Assembly (NCBI RefSeq): GCF_030653815.1 | Contig: NZ_JAURYQ010000036.1 | Location: 62,001 to 126,000 of the forward strand | Direction of reading: 5' to 3' | Origin: Rhodoferax sp. | GTDB lineage: Bacteria; Pseudomonadota; Gammaproteobacteria; Burkholderiales; Burkholderiaceae_C | DNA: 64,000 bases | Shown: positions 12,085-20,794 of the stretch, one piece after another | How positions within the stretch are numbered: position 1 is the first letter of the stretch | Layout: each line of letters opens with the position of its first letter | Translations under genes and position numbers: made by a program | Notes under the pieces: model-generated | What the model was told of the DNA's origin: nothing | The model's database searches: none | Seen by the model: only the letters and a program-made list of their open reading frames with translations

Positions 12085-12732
12085 TCAGCGCGCGCGCTCA
12101 GCCAAAAACATCTCGATGCGGCGGTTTTTGGCACGGCCGGCTTCGGTGTAGTTGTCGGCGACGGGCTCGTACGAGCCGCGGCCGTCAATCTGGATGCGCT
12201 GACCATTCACACCGCGTGAAATCAGGTAGTTGCGTGCGCTGGAAGCCCGGTTGACCGACAGCGGGTTGTTGATGGCGTCCGAGCCGGTACTGTCAGTGTG
12301 ACCCACAATGCGGATTTCAGTGTTGGGCTGATTGGCCAGGCCTTGGGCAAACTGGTCCAAGATGGGACGCAGGTTGGGCTTGATGACCGCGCTGTTGACG
12401 TCAAACGAGATATCGCTCGGGATGTTGAGCTTGAGCTGGTTGTCAGCGGTTTGCGTCACGTCCACGCCGGTGCCCGCGGTGGCCTGCTCCATGGCCGCTT
12501 TTTTCTGTGCCATCTGGGTCGACCAGATGTAGCCACCCAGTGCGCCCACGCCAGCGCCAATGACCGCCGACTTGCTGCTGTCGCCGATGGCCGCCCCTGC
12601 CAGCGCACCCACACCTGCGCCAATGGCGGAGCTGCGTTGGGCATCCGACATGTTGGCACAGCCGGTCAGCAGAATCAGGGCAGCGCTCAGAGCGGCAAGT
12701 GCCGGGCGACCGCGAAATTTCAGGTTTGTCAT
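12085..12732 (-). CDS. OmpA-family outer membrane lipoprotein (glycine-zipper plus OmpA C-terminal domain)
   Basis: A 215-residue lipoprotein of YiaD-like layout. The signal peptide ends in lipobox LTGC (Cys25). Two glycine-zipper stretches follow (IGAGVGALAGAAIGD near 37-51 and IGAGVGALGGYIW near 58-70). The peptidoglycan-binding OmpA C-terminal domain spans about 100-215 and contains ISFDVNSAVIKPN, VGHTDSTGSDAINNPLSVNR and AKNRRIEMFL. It likely links the outer membrane to murein. AAGGAAG lies 5 bases upstream of the ATG. The terminator at 12014-12048 follows it. Confidence 0.95.
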   Translation of the reverse strand: MTNLKFRGRPALAALSAALILLTGCANMSDAQRSSAIGAGVGALAGAAIGDSSKSAVIGAGVGALGGYIWSTQMAQKKAAMEQATAGTGVDVTQTADNQLKLNIPSDISFDVNSAVIKPNLRPILDQFAQGLANQPNTEIRIVGHTDSTGSDAINNPLSVNRASSARNYLISRGVNGQRIQIDGRGSYEPVADNYTEAGRAKNRRIEMFLAERAR

Positions 12733-12851
12733 GGTGCTTCCTTCAGGTTTATTTACAAAGCCAATTTATACCAGTGACGCTGCGCTTTGGTTTGTGCGTT
12801 GGCCCACATTGGGTATCAAAATGTAAGCATGGCTTGAGAATCCACATGGAA

Positions 12852-13901
12852 TCACGCTGTCACCTTGTCCGCCTCCGAGGTAAATGCATCGGCATAGAAC
12901 TCATCTTCTGGCAAACCGGCGGCCAGGTAGTCGGCACGCGCCGAGTCCACCACAATGGGCGCACCGCAGGCATAAACCTGGTGGCCGCTCAGGTCGGGCA
13001 GGTCCTGCAGCACCGCGCGGTGGACAAAACCGGTGCGCCCCTGCCAGTGGTCTTCCGCCAGCGCGTTGGACACCACCGGCACATAGCGCAGATTCGCCAT
13101 TTCGGCCAATTTGGCTTGTACCCAGTCATCCATGTAGAGGTCGAAGGGACGGCGGCCACCCCAGTACAGCGTGACCGGGCGTCTGATGCCCTTGAACTGC
13201 ATGTGCTCGATGATGGCCTTGACCGGGGCAAAGCCGGTGCCCGAAGCCAGCAGAATAATCGGCTTGTCGCTGTCATCGCGCAGGTAAAAGCTGCCAAAAG
13301 GGCCTTCAATGCGCAAGATGTCGCGCTCCTTCATGCTGCCAAAAACCTGGTCGGTGAACAGGCCGCCCGGCATGTGGCGAATGTGCAGCTCCAGCCCCTG
13401 CTCGATCAGCTGCGGTGCGCTGGCCATGGAGTAACTTCGGCGCACGCCGCCCTGCAGTAAAAATTCGATGTACTGGCCGGCATGGTAGGCAAAGCGGTCG
13501 TTGGCCGGCATTTGCAGCAGCAGGCGCATCACATCGGGTGATTTTTTCTCCATCAACTTGATGCGCGTGGGCATTTTCTTGATGGCAAAGGCGCCGGCCA
13601 GCGTCACCTGACGCGACTCCAGCACCACGTCGCTTAATGGGCTGGCGCAGCAGGTCAGCACAAAACCCTGGGCTTCTTCGGCCTCGCTGAGGGCCTTGCT
13701 CTGGTGCGTGCCGTGGCGCACGCTGCCGCTGAGCTTTTTGCATTTGCACGAGCCGCAAGCGCCGTCCTTGCAACCGTAGGGCAGGTTGACGCCCTGCGCA
13801 ATACCGGCTGCCAGGATGGTTTCGTCCGCCGGCGTGGTGAACGTGCGGCCGCTGGGTTCGATGGTGATCTGAAAAGCACTAGGGCTGGCGTTGCCGGTCA
13901 T
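12852..13901 (-). CDS. Ferredoxin-NAD(P)H/flavin reductase, CDP-6-deoxy-glucoseen reductase (AscD/RfbI) type
   Basis: A 349-residue electron-transfer protein. The N-terminal plant-type [2Fe-2S] domain has Cys44, Cys49, Cys52 and Cys84 (YGCKDGACGSCKC and VLTCC). It is followed by an FAD domain (RRSYSMASAP) and an NAD(P)-binding domain (IILLASGTGFAPVKAIIEH; YWGGRRPFDLY; VYACGAP). Genes of this family are often named CDP-6-deoxy-3,4-glucoseen reductase, but no dideoxysugar genes are nearby. A general role as reductase of an oxygenase or lipid enzyme is just as likely. The start MTGNASP has AGGA 10 bases upstream; an ATG 7 codons earlier does not. It is divergent from the epimerase gene. Confidence 0.9.
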   Translation of the reverse strand: MTGNASPSAFQITIEPSGRTFTTPADETILAAGIAQGVNLPYGCKDGACGSCKCKKLSGSVRHGTHQSKALSEAEEAQGFVLTCCASPLSDVVLESRQVTLAGAFAIKKMPTRIKLMEKKSPDVMRLLLQMPANDRFAYHAGQYIEFLLQGGVRRSYSMASAPQLIEQGLELHIRHMPGGLFTDQVFGSMKERDILRIEGPFGSFYLRDDSDKPIILLASGTGFAPVKAIIEHMQFKGIRRPVTLYWGGRRPFDLYMDDWVQAKLAEMANLRYVPVVSNALAEDHWQGRTGFVHRAVLQDLPDLSGHQVYACGAPIVVDSARADYLAAGLPEDEFYADAFTSEADKVTA

Positions 13902-13945
13902 ATTGTGGTTATCCTCAAACATTCAGTTTTTAAAAGGAGTCAATT

Positions 13946-14896
13946 TTGCCTGCACTGCGAAGCCCCCATACGCTCATGTACGCCACTCGCCCCGGAACTT
14001 TGCCGGCGCGTTTCCGGCGCGAGCGCCTGTTGCTGGTCGGGTGTGGTGACGTCGGTCTGCGTGTGGCGCGCCAACTGGGCCCGCGGGTGCGCTTGCTGGC
14101 GCTCACCTCGCAGACCGCGCGTGTGGCGGAGCTGCGGGCCTTGGGCATCACGCCGCTGCTGGGTAATCTGGACAAGCCCGCCAGCCTCAAGCGCCTGAGC
14201 GGCCTGGCCACGCGTGTAGTGCACCTGGCGCCACCGCCCGGTAGCGGGCCGCAAGACCCGCGCACCCAGACGCTGCTGCAGGTGCTGCGCCGGCGCTCGT
14301 CCTTGCAAAGCCTGGTCTACGGCTCCACCAGCGGTGTTTATGGCGACTGCCAGGGGGACGTGGTCACCGAGGGGCGCGCCCTCAATGCGGCCACCGCGCG
14401 GGCGCAACGGCGCATTGATGCCGAACGGCGCATCCGGCACTTTGGCCGCGCTGCAAAGGTACCGGTCAACATTTTGCGCATTCCGGGCATCTACGCGCCC
14501 GACCGCGAGGGCGGCACGCCGCGCGAGCGACTGCTCAAGGGCACGCCGGTGCTGCAAGCCAGTGACGATGTTTATACCAACCACATCCACGCTGACGACC
14601 TGGCGCGCGCCTGCATTGCGGCCCTGTGGCGAGGTCGGCCCGGACGGGTCTATAACGTCAATGACGACACCTGCCTGAAGATGGGCGACTACTTTGACCT
14701 GGCCGCCGACCTGTACGGCCTGCCAAGGCCGCCCCGGGTGCCGCGCGACACGGCCACAGCGCAGTTGCCATTGCTGCTGCTGAGCTTCATGAGCGAGTCA
14801 CGCCGCATGGACAACACCCGGCTCAAGGCCGAGCTGCGCGTGGCGCTGCGCTATGCCACGGTGGCGCAGGGTTTGAGCGAGGCAAAAGTCGTGTAA
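13946..14896 (+). CDS. NAD-dependent epimerase/dehydratase family (extended SDR) protein
   Basis: A 316-residue SDR-like protein. The dinucleotide-binding motif is VGCGDVG (about 31-37), with [19 protein letters not shown] and [21 protein letters not shown] as in the YeeZ/nucleoside-sugar epimerase-like group. The usual YxxxK pair is not obvious: the region after STSGVYG reads [15 protein letters not shown], so catalysis may be absent or altered. The best start is TTG at 13946 because AAGGAGT is about 7 bases upstream; ATG at 13976 is an alternative. It is divergent from the reductase gene. The substrate is unknown. Confidence 0.85.
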   Translation: MPALRSPHTLMYATRPGTLPARFRRERLLLVGCGDVGLRVARQLGPRVRLLALTSQTARVAELRALGITPLLGNLDKPASLKRLSGLATRVVHLAPPPGSGPQDPRTQTLLQVLRRRSSLQSLVYGSTSGVYGDCQGDVVTEGRALNAATARAQRRIDAERRIRHFGRAAKVPVNILRIPGIYAPDREGGTPRERLLKGTPVLQASDDVYTNHIHADDLARACIAALWRGRPGRVYNVNDDTCLKMGDYFDLAADLYGLPRPPRVPRDTATAQLPLLLLSFMSESRRMDNTRLKAELRVALRYATVAQGLSEAKVV

Positions 14897-14970
14897 CACT
14901 GGGTTTGCCGGAACGGTGGCTTGCTGCTCAGGGCAGAATAGGGCCACTTACATACTCTCATACCTGCGTC

Positions 14971-15780
14971 ATGATAAATACGATTACGCCAGTTCCTGGC
15001 AATGCCGAAGCCGCCGCTGTCCCTCTTGAGTCCGCCGATTTTGACGAACTCGACACCCTTCTGGACGACCTGCGTACGCGCTTTGACGAAACCCCGCAAT
15101 GGGAGTTTTGCGAAGGTTTCATGGCCGCGCTGGTGTGCTGCCGCCGCGTGATCAGTCCGACCGAGTATTTTTCGGTGCTGCTGGATCTGGAAGATGACAG
15201 CGAAACGCCGCTGTTTGCCGACGAAGCCCAGTTCAAACGCTTTTTTGACCTCTGGATGCGGCGCTGGAACGAAGTCGCTGCAGCCCTCAACGTCGACGTG
15301 GAGTCGCTCGATGACGAGCGCGCCTACCAGCCCGAGGTGATGGACTTGCGCGGCGCCATTGCCGCCCTGCCCGAGGAGCAGCGCGCTGAAATGGGTGATG
15401 CGCCGATTCCCTCCTTTGGCCAGATCTGGGCCATTGGCTTTATGTACGCGGTCGAAAGCTGGCCCGAGGAATGGGCGCCGCCGCGCGACAAGGACGCCGC
15501 CAAGGTGCTCGATGCCGCGCTGGAATGCATCGTGGCGGTGACCGAGGACGACACCGACACCCCGACGGTGGCGGCTTTCGAGGACGATGGTGTTCCGACC
15601 ATCAGCGAGCAGCGTCTCAATGACTTTGCCGATGCCATGTGGGCGGTGTACGACTTGCGCGAGCTGTGGCGCAACATCGGCCCGCGCGTGGAAACCGTGC
15701 ACGCCGAGGTCAAACCCGGCCGCAACGACCCCTGTTCCTGCGGCAGCGGCAAAAAATACAAAAAATGTTGTGGCGCCTGA
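14971..15780 (+). CDS. UPF0149 (YgfB/YecA) family protein with C-terminal SEC-C zinc motif
   Basis: The 269-residue product starts [10 protein letters not shown]. The N-terminal two thirds is a helical, strongly acidic UPF0149 domain ([39 protein letters not shown]). The last 20 residues are a SEC-C zinc-binding motif, [24 protein letters not shown] tails also occur on SecA, where they contact SecB and ribosomes, so a protein-quality or translocation role is possible but unproven. It is cytoplasmic. No strong ribosome-binding site is seen at the ATG; an upstream in-frame start is less plausible. A T8 run follows the stop, but I see no convincing stem before it. Confidence 0.9.
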   Translation: MINTITPVPGNAEAAAVPLESADFDELDTLLDDLRTRFDETPQWEFCEGFMAALVCCRRVISPTEYFSVLLDLEDDSETPLFADEAQFKRFFDLWMRRWNEVAAALNVDVESLDDERAYQPEVMDLRGAIAALPEEQRAEMGDAPIPSFGQIWAIGFMYAVESWPEEWAPPRDKDAAKVLDAALECIVAVTEDDTDTPTVAAFEDDGVPTISEQRLNDFADAMWAVYDLRELWRNIGPRVETVHAEVKPGRNDPCSCGSGKKYKKCCGA

Positions 15781-15798
15781 GGCTTGTTTTTTTTGTGG

Positions 15799-15816
15799 GG
15801 TCGACTTCAGTCGACC
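15799..15816. repeat. 18-bp palindrome identical to the one at 5325-5342
   Basis: GGTCGACTTCAGTCGACC again, located where the yecA-like and dehalogenase-like genes converge. As at the other site it contains the stop codon of the minus-strand gene, which therefore ends in Val-Asp-stop. Copies at two unrelated gene ends argue for a dispersed element rather than chance. Confidence 0.75.
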
Positions 15817-16721
15817 AGGGCGGGCGCAAAAAACTGCCGCAACAGCGCCGCCGTCTCCCGGGGTAATTCCTCGGGGATGAAATGCCCGGCCTCCATGGCC
15901 TGCCCCGTGACTTGGCCAGCGCACTGCGCCTGCCATAGGGCCAGCGGCTGGAACAGGCGCTGCACCACGCCGCGCGCACCCCATAGCACCAGCGTGTCGC
16001 AAGCTATTTTTTGACCCTGCGCCCGGCTGGCGCGGTCATGGTCCAGGTCAATGCTGGCGCTGGCGCGGTAGTCTTCGCACATGGCGTGGAGGGTGTCAGC
16101 CTGGATAAAGCAGCGCTCATATTCCGCCAAGACTGCAGGCTCGATGTGGTCCAAGCTGGTGGCGCCCCAGCCGCCCAGCTTGGCGTGTAAATAGGCCAGC
16201 GGATTGCCGCCGATCATGGCCTCGGGCAAGGGCGCGGGCTGGATCAGGTGAAACCAGTGGTAATAGGCCTTGGCGAACTCGAAGTCTGTGGCCGCGTACA
16301 TGTCCAGCGTCGGTGCAATGTCGATCACGCACAGTTTTTGCACCCGTGCGGGGTGGTCCAGCGCCAGCCGGTGAGCGACACGGCCGCCACGGTCATGCCC
16401 GCATAAAAAGAAGCTTGCCACGTCCAATGCGTCCACCACTTCCAGCATGTCCTGTGCCAGCGTGCGTTTGCTGTAATTGCTGTGGTCAGGCAGACCCGGT
16501 GCCTTGCTGGAGTCACCATAACCCCGCAGATCGGGCAGCACCAGGTAAAAATCCTGCTGCAGGTGTTTGGCCACCCGGTGCCACATGACGTGGCTTTGCG
16601 GAAAGCCGTGCAAGAGCAGCAAGGCCGGACGCCCGCCCTGCGCGCCGCGCGAGACGCGGGCAAAAATGCGCGCACCATTGACGTCGAAGTGACGCGTTTC
16701 AAAGTCTTCAAACCAGTTCAT
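15807..16721 (-). CDS. Alpha/beta hydrolase, fluoroacetate/haloacetate dehalogenase type
   Basis: A 304-residue cytoplasmic hydrolase carrying every active-site residue I know for fluoroacetate dehalogenases, nearly in register with the Rhodopseudomonas RPA1163 enzyme. These are nucleophile Asp110 and halide/carboxylate Arg111 and Arg114 (GHDRGGR), Asp134 (VIDIAP), His155-Trp156 (YYHWFHL), Tyr218 (EDYRA) and His280 (EAGHF). It should hydrolyse short 2-haloacids to hydroxyacids. Epoxide hydrolase is the main alternative, but the His-Trp-Tyr halide pocket disfavours it. The last codons lie inside a palindromic repeat (15799-15816). It is the last gene of a long minus-strand run, 64 bp after the LysE gene. 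Confidence 0.87.
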   Translation of the reverse strand: MNWFEDFETRHFDVNGARIFARVSRGAQGGRPALLLLHGFPQSHVMWHRVAKHLQQDFYLVLPDLRGYGDSSKAPGLPDHSNYSKRTLAQDMLEVVDALDVASFFLCGHDRGGRVAHRLALDHPARVQKLCVIDIAPTLDMYAATDFEFAKAYYHWFHLIQPAPLPEAMIGGNPLAYLHAKLGGWGATSLDHIEPAVLAEYERCFIQADTLHAMCEDYRASASIDLDHDRASRAQGQKIACDTLVLWGARGVVQRLFQPLALWQAQCAGQVTGQAMEAGHFIPEELPRETAALLRQFFAPALVD

Positions 16722-16785
16722 GAGGGCACTCCTTGCAAAGCGTGGATCATGTCAAATCAGGGGCGGCCGGCACCGTTTTGCCAGC

Positions 16786-17388
16786 TTACCCCTGCAACAG
16801 CAGGGTTGCCAGCACCCACATGGTCACGGCAATCAGCGCGTCAAGCACCTGCCAGGCGCGCGCGGTGGCAAACAGCGGGGCCAGAAACCGCGCACCAAAA
16901 CCCAAGGCGGCAAACCAGCACAGACTGGCGCTGACGGCACCGGCACCAAAGATCCAGCGGCCAGGGTCGGGGCGCTGGTTGGCCAGGGCACCGAGCAGCA
17001 CCACGGTATCCAGGTACACGTGCGGGTTCAAAAAGGTGAAGGCAAAGCAGGCGGCCAGCGCTGCCGTCAGGGTGGCCCCGCCATTTTTGCTCACTTGCAT
17101 GGGTTCGCCCTGCCAGGCGCGCCGCGCGGCCAGCACGCCATAGGTCAGCAGAAACAAGGCGCCGCCGTAGCGCGTGAGCGTCATCAGCAAAGGGTTGTCG
17201 CGCACCAGCAGGCCGGCGCCGCCAATGCCGGCCAGAATCAGCAGCGCGTCAGACAGCCCGCAAAACAGCACCAGGGGCAGCACATGCTGGCGCAAAATGC
17301 CCTGGCGCAGCACATAGGCGTTTTGTGAACCGATCGCCACGATCAGCGCCAGCCCGGTGGCAAAGCCACTGAAGAAGTCCAGGCTCAA
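16786..17388 (-). CDS. LysE/ArgO family amino-acid exporter
   Basis: A 200-residue inner-membrane protein with about six hydrophobic segments. The start, FFSGFATGLALIVAIGSQNAYVLRQGIL, matches the ArgO/LysE N-terminus, and AFTFLNPHVYLDTVVLLG matches the second repeat (FLNPHVYLD). It likely exports basic amino acids or analogues. The start codon is TTG, whose last two bases begin the TGA stop of the sensor-kinase gene (TTGA overlap). There is no ribosome-binding site, so translation should be coupled to the kinase. That coupling hints that the two-component system and the exporter share a physiological cue. Confidence 0.92.
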   Translation of the reverse strand: MSLDFFSGFATGLALIVAIGSQNAYVLRQGILRQHVLPLVLFCGLSDALLILAGIGGAGLLVRDNPLLMTLTRYGGALFLLTYGVLAARRAWQGEPMQVSKNGGATLTAALAACFAFTFLNPHVYLDTVVLLGALANQRPDPGRWIFGAGAVSASLCWFAALGFGARFLAPLFATARAWQVLDALIAVTMWVLATLLLQG

Positions 17389-18884
17389 GGGGTCAGGTGC
17401 AGGCGCACGCAGAGTCCGCGGCCAGCCAGGCCGTCCGCGAGTGTCAGGCTGGCATGGTGCAGGTCGGCCACGCGTTTGCAGATCGCCAAGCCCAGGCCCG
17501 TGCCAGGCTGGCTTTGCTCGGCGATGCGGTAAAAACGCTCAAAAACCTGGTGACGCTGGCCGGGCGCGATGCCGGGGCCGTCGTCGCAGACCGACAGCTG
17601 GACGCCCGAGCCATCGGCTTGAAGGTCGATGAGGATGTTGCCACCGCGGGGCGTGTAGTGAATGGCGTTGTCCACCAGGTTGGAGAGCAGCATGGCCAGC
17701 ATGTCGGCATTGCCGCTGACTGGCGGCAAGTCGGGCTCGGCAACCAGTTCCAGACTTTGCTCGCGCTGCAAGGCCAGGGGCGCCAGTTCGGCGCAAATGG
17801 TCTCGGCAATTTTTTCAAGACGGAGGCTTTGAAATTCTGGCCGGGCCTGCTTGGGGTCGAGCCGCGCCAGCGTCAGCAGCTGATTGACCAGGCGAATGCC
17901 GCGTTCCACGCTGTGCTGCATCTGTTCAAGCGCTAGCTGGCGCGGCGCCTCGGCCTGGGTGTGGCGTGCGACGTACAGCTGCGCCTGAATGGCCGCCAAT
18001 GGCGTGCGCAGCTGGTGGGCGGCATCGTCGGTGAAACGGCGCTCATGGTCCAGGGTCTGCCCCATGCGGGTGAGCAGGTCGTTCAGGGCGGTGACGATGG
18101 GTTGCACCTCATCTGGCACCGACCGGGCGTCAATCAGCGTCAGGTTGTTGGGTTGTCTTTTGCTGATTTCCTGGCTCAGGGTGGCCAGCGGGTGCAGTCC
18201 CTTGCGAATGGAAAACCACAGCAACAGGAAGAGCACCGGCAGCCCGAGCGCCAGCGGCGTGGCGGCGGCAATGACCATGTTGCGCACCAACTTGGCCCGG
18301 AAATCGTGGGGCTCCGAGACGATGATTTTCACGCCGTGGCTGGTGTCGTGAACATGGTAGTTGCGCCAACCCTTGCCTTGTTCATCTGCGTTGTCCGAAT
18401 AGCCCATGGTTTTGGTCATTCTGTCCAGTGGCGCGTTGTCCGAGCGAAACAGCAAATGGCCGTCATCACGCCACAATTGGTAACGCAGACTGCTGCCGTA
18501 TTGTGTTTTCCTGGAGCCCGGTGGCCTGATGTCGGGCTGCACCTTGGGGCCGGGTGGCGCGCTGCTGACGTTCTCTGGCGGAGCTGCTGGGTTCTTGAAA
18601 ATGCTTGCGCGGTTGGGCAGTTCAGGCCAGCTGTTGAAGAGCCGATCAATCGCCGCAGATGACATGGTGGTGGGAAAAAACTCTTCGTTGTGATCCGGGT
18701 CCATCATTTGCAGAAAGGCCTTGGCGGTATGCGCCAGATGCACGTCGTAAAGCTCGTTGACCTGGGTGATGTTGTCCCGCGTCGACAGCGTGGTCATGAC
18801 CGCCCAGAACAGAAAGCTGACCACCCCCAGCGCCACCAGCAGACGGTGGCTGAGGGTGATGTGGGAGCGACCAGCCATGGTCAT
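17385..18884 (-). CDS. Sensor histidine kinase, QseC/TctE-like
   Basis: A 499-residue membrane kinase. A transmembrane helix at about 13-34 and a second at about 203-225 enclose a ~165-residue periplasmic sensor region with a Pro-rich stretch near 98-122. HAMP and dimerisation regions follow, with phospho-acceptor His290 (DDAAHQLRTPLAA). The ATPase domain has the N box LLSNLVDNAIHY, the G1 box DDGPGIAPG and the G2 box GTGLGLAI. Its start overlaps the response-regulator stop by 4 bp (ATGA). The signal is not evident. An ATG two codons later (18878) is an alternative start. Confidence 0.95.
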   Translation of the reverse strand: MTMAGRSHITLSHRLLVALGVVSFLFWAVMTTLSTRDNITQVNELYDVHLAHTAKAFLQMMDPDHNEEFFPTTMSSAAIDRLFNSWPELPNRASIFKNPAAPPENVSSAPPGPKVQPDIRPPGSRKTQYGSSLRYQLWRDDGHLLFRSDNAPLDRMTKTMGYSDNADEQGKGWRNYHVHDTSHGVKIIVSEPHDFRAKLVRNMVIAAATPLALGLPVLFLLLWFSIRKGLHPLATLSQEISKRQPNNLTLIDARSVPDEVQPIVTALNDLLTRMGQTLDHERRFTDDAAHQLRTPLAAIQAQLYVARHTQAEAPRQLALEQMQHSVERGIRLVNQLLTLARLDPKQARPEFQSLRLEKIAETICAELAPLALQREQSLELVAEPDLPPVSGNADMLAMLLSNLVDNAIHYTPRGGNILIDLQADGSGVQLSVCDDGPGIAPGQRHQVFERFYRIAEQSQPGTGLGLAICKRVADLHHASLTLADGLAGRGLCVRLHLTP

Positions 18885-19534
18885 GGCTTGAGCAGTGAGT
18901 AGCCTACCCCGCGCACCGTCTTCAGGCTGCTGTCGCCAATTTTTTGCCGCAGGTTGTGAATGTGAACTTCAAGCACGTTGCTGTCACTGGTGCGGTTGGC
19001 GCCGAACACGGACTCTTCCAGGCGGCTGCGCGAAATGACTTGCCCGGCCCCCTCCATCAGCACCCGCAGCAGTTCGAACTCGCGGTTAGAGAGACTCAGT
19101 AACTTGCCCTCTTTCGTGACCACGAGGGTGTCCGAATCCAGCGTCAGCTTGCCGACGCAAAGGCGCCCCACGTAGCCGGCCCGGCGCACCAGGGCGCGCA
19201 GGCGCGCAATCAGCTCTTCCATGTCGGTGGTTTTGACCAGGAAGTCGTCGGCACCGGCCTCAAAGCACATCACCTTGTCGCGCGTGGTGTCGCGGGCCGT
19301 CAGCATCAGCACCGGCATGGAACTGCCGCTGGCCCGGAGTTTTTTCAGCAAGGCCATCCCGTCCAGGCCAGGCAGGCTGATGTCGAGCACCGCAACGCGA
19401 AAAAAAGATTGGGTCAACAACTCGAATGCCGCCTGCCCATCCGTGACCCAGTGCGCATCAAATCCGGCGTTTTTGAGGGCGGCCTGCAGACCCGCGCCCA
19501 TCATCAGGTCATCTTCAACAATCAGCAGCTTCAT
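18881..19534 (-). CDS. Two-component response regulator, OmpR/PhoB family
   Basis: A 217-residue regulator. The receiver domain has the acidic pocket VEDD (7-9), phospho-acceptor Asp51 (VLDISLPGLDG) and Lys in FLVKTTD. The OmpR-type winged helix spans about 125-217 (LSNREFELLRVLMEGAGQVISR; HIHNLRQKIG; TVRGVGYSLL). It is paired with the kinase downstream through an ATGA overlap and overlaps the pncC stop upstream in the same way, so it is probably expressed from the pncC or moaC side promoters. One oddity is FLVKTTDMEEL, where most relatives have LxKPFxxxEL; the usual proline after the lysine is missing. Confidence 0.95.
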   Translation of the reverse strand: MKLLIVEDDLMMGAGLQAALKNAGFDAHWVTDGQAAFELLTQSFFRVAVLDISLPGLDGMALLKKLRASGSSMPVLMLTARDTTRDKVMCFEAGADDFLVKTTDMEELIARLRALVRRAGYVGRLCVGKLTLDSDTLVVTKEGKLLSLSNREFELLRVLMEGAGQVISRSRLEESVFGANRTSDSNVLEVHIHNLRQKIGDSSLKTVRGVGYSLLKP

Positions 19535-20016
19535 GATGGGTTTTCCGTCTGGAGGAGTTCGATGAGCCGGTTCAGGGCCAGCTGCACCGTGGCTTGTCGC
19601 ACCGCCGAGCGGCCGCCGTCGAAGTGCTTCAGTTCGCTGATCACGCCCGAAGGGGTCGCCCAGGCCAGCCACACGGTGCCCACCGGTTTGTCCGCGCTGC
19701 CGCCCGAGGGACCCGCCACGCCGGTCACGGCGATGGCCGCCTGCGCGTGTGAATGGACCAGCGCACCCACCGCCATGGCCCGCGCAACGGCTTCGCTGAC
19801 CGCCCCATGGCGCTCGATCAGCGCCGCATCGACGCCGAGCAATTCACATTTGGCGGCGTTGGAATAGGTGACAAAGCCGCGCTCAAACCAGTGGCTTGAT
19901 CCCGCCAGCTCAGTGCAAGTGGCGGCGATCAGGCCGCCGGTGCAACTCTCGGCAGTCGTTAAAAACCAGCCCTTGCGCAACAGCAGAGGTGCCAGCAGTG
20001 CGCAACTTTCCAACAT
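19531..20016 (-). CDS. pncC: Nicotinamide-nucleotide amidase (CinA C-terminal domain type)
   Basis: A 161-residue protein consisting only of the CinA C-terminal domain: TTAESCTGGLIAATCTE, FVTYSNAAKCELLGV, GVAGPSGGSADKPVGTVWLAW. It converts NMN to nicotinate mononucleotide for pyridine nucleotide recycling. The MoaB-like N-terminal domain of full CinA is absent, as in E. coli PncC. The ATG chosen aligns with the family; a longer in-frame start would overlap the upstream gene. It follows the OB-fold gene by 7 bp and overlaps the response-regulator start by 4 bp. Confidence 0.93.
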   Translation of the reverse strand: MLESCALLAPLLLRKGWFLTTAESCTGGLIAATCTELAGSSHWFERGFVTYSNAAKCELLGVDAALIERHGAVSEAVARAMAVGALVHSHAQAAIAVTGVAGPSGGSADKPVGTVWLAWATPSGVISELKHFDGGRSAVRQATVQLALNRLIELLQTENPS

Positions 20017-20023
20017 GGGGTGC

Positions 20024-20737
20024 CTATTTCTTGAGGGGGGCCAGGGTGGCTTCTTCAATCAGCACCTTGTAGCTGTAGCCCGCACCGAAGTCCTTGTCGT
20101 TGCGCACCACACCCGACGCGGTCACAAGGTCGCCCACTTTGGCAGATGCCGCGGTGGTCACCAGGATGTCGTTGTCATTTTTGGCGGAGGTGCCGGAACC
20201 GTCGCGCAGATGAACCCAGTTTTTGCCCATGATGCCGGCGTTGTATTTCACCACCTGGCCATTGACCTTGACCGGCTTGTCCTTGAGCTGGACTGATTTG
20301 CTCACGACATCAGCCACCGTGTAGGCGTTGGCGCCAGTGGCCTTGTCCACCTTGATGGGGGCCGCATCTGGCGCCGTGAGCATGGCCATCTTTGAGCCGA
20401 GGGCGCTCGGGCTGGCAGCACCAGCGGCGCCGCCCAGGCTGCCGAAGATGATGGTCGGGAAGGTTTTCTTGAGTGTTTTGCTTTCGAAATTGTTCATGAC
20501 CATGGTGTTTTCAATCGTGACCGTGGCGCCTTTTTTGACTGCGGCGGTGCTGACGGCCACCCAGGTCTCGCCGTCTTTGGTCTTCAGCCGCAGGTAGGTG
20601 TAGCTGTCGACGTTCTTGACCTCCATGACTTCGCCACTGACCACCCCCTTGGCTTGTGCCTTGCTGGCCAGGGGGTCCGCTGCCCAAGCGGTGAACGATG
20701 CGGCGACGATGAGACTGGTGGCAATAAAGTGTTTCAT
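20024..20737 (-). CDS. Periplasmic protein with two OB-fold-like domains (NrfJ-like)
   Basis: A 237-residue exported protein with a signal peptide (MKHFIATSLIVAASFTAWAAD). Two segments look like OB-fold beta barrels: residues about 35-95 (VSGEVMEVKNVDSYTYLRLK, then TKDGETWVAVS) and about 145-230 (KVNGQVVKYNAGIMGKNWVH, then LRDGSG). A Gly/Ala-rich linker (about 98-120) joins them. Such proteins are annotated NrfJ or nucleic-acid-binding OB-fold, but the cell location argues against DNA binding. Lysine content is high. The function is unknown. It lies between pgpA and pncC on the same strand. Confidence 0.75.
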   Translation of the reverse strand: MKHFIATSLIVAASFTAWAADPLASKAQAKGVVSGEVMEVKNVDSYTYLRLKTKDGETWVAVSTAAVKKGATVTIENTMVMNNFESKTLKKTFPTIIFGSLGGAAGAASPSALGSKMAMLTAPDAAPIKVDKATGANAYTVADVVSKSVQLKDKPVKVNGQVVKYNAGIMGKNWVHLRDGSGTSAKNDNDILVTTAASAKVGDLVTASGVVRNDKDFGAGYSYKVLIEEATLAPLKK

Positions 20738-20794
20738 GGGGTCTGGACGGTTTTGTGAAAGGAACAAAGCATAGCAGCCTGGGACGCAAGGGTG

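Noticed and set aside
15781..15798. Intrinsic terminator after the yecA-like gene
   Set aside because: There is a T8 run, but the only preceding stem is three base pairs (GCC-TGA-GGC), too weak to call.
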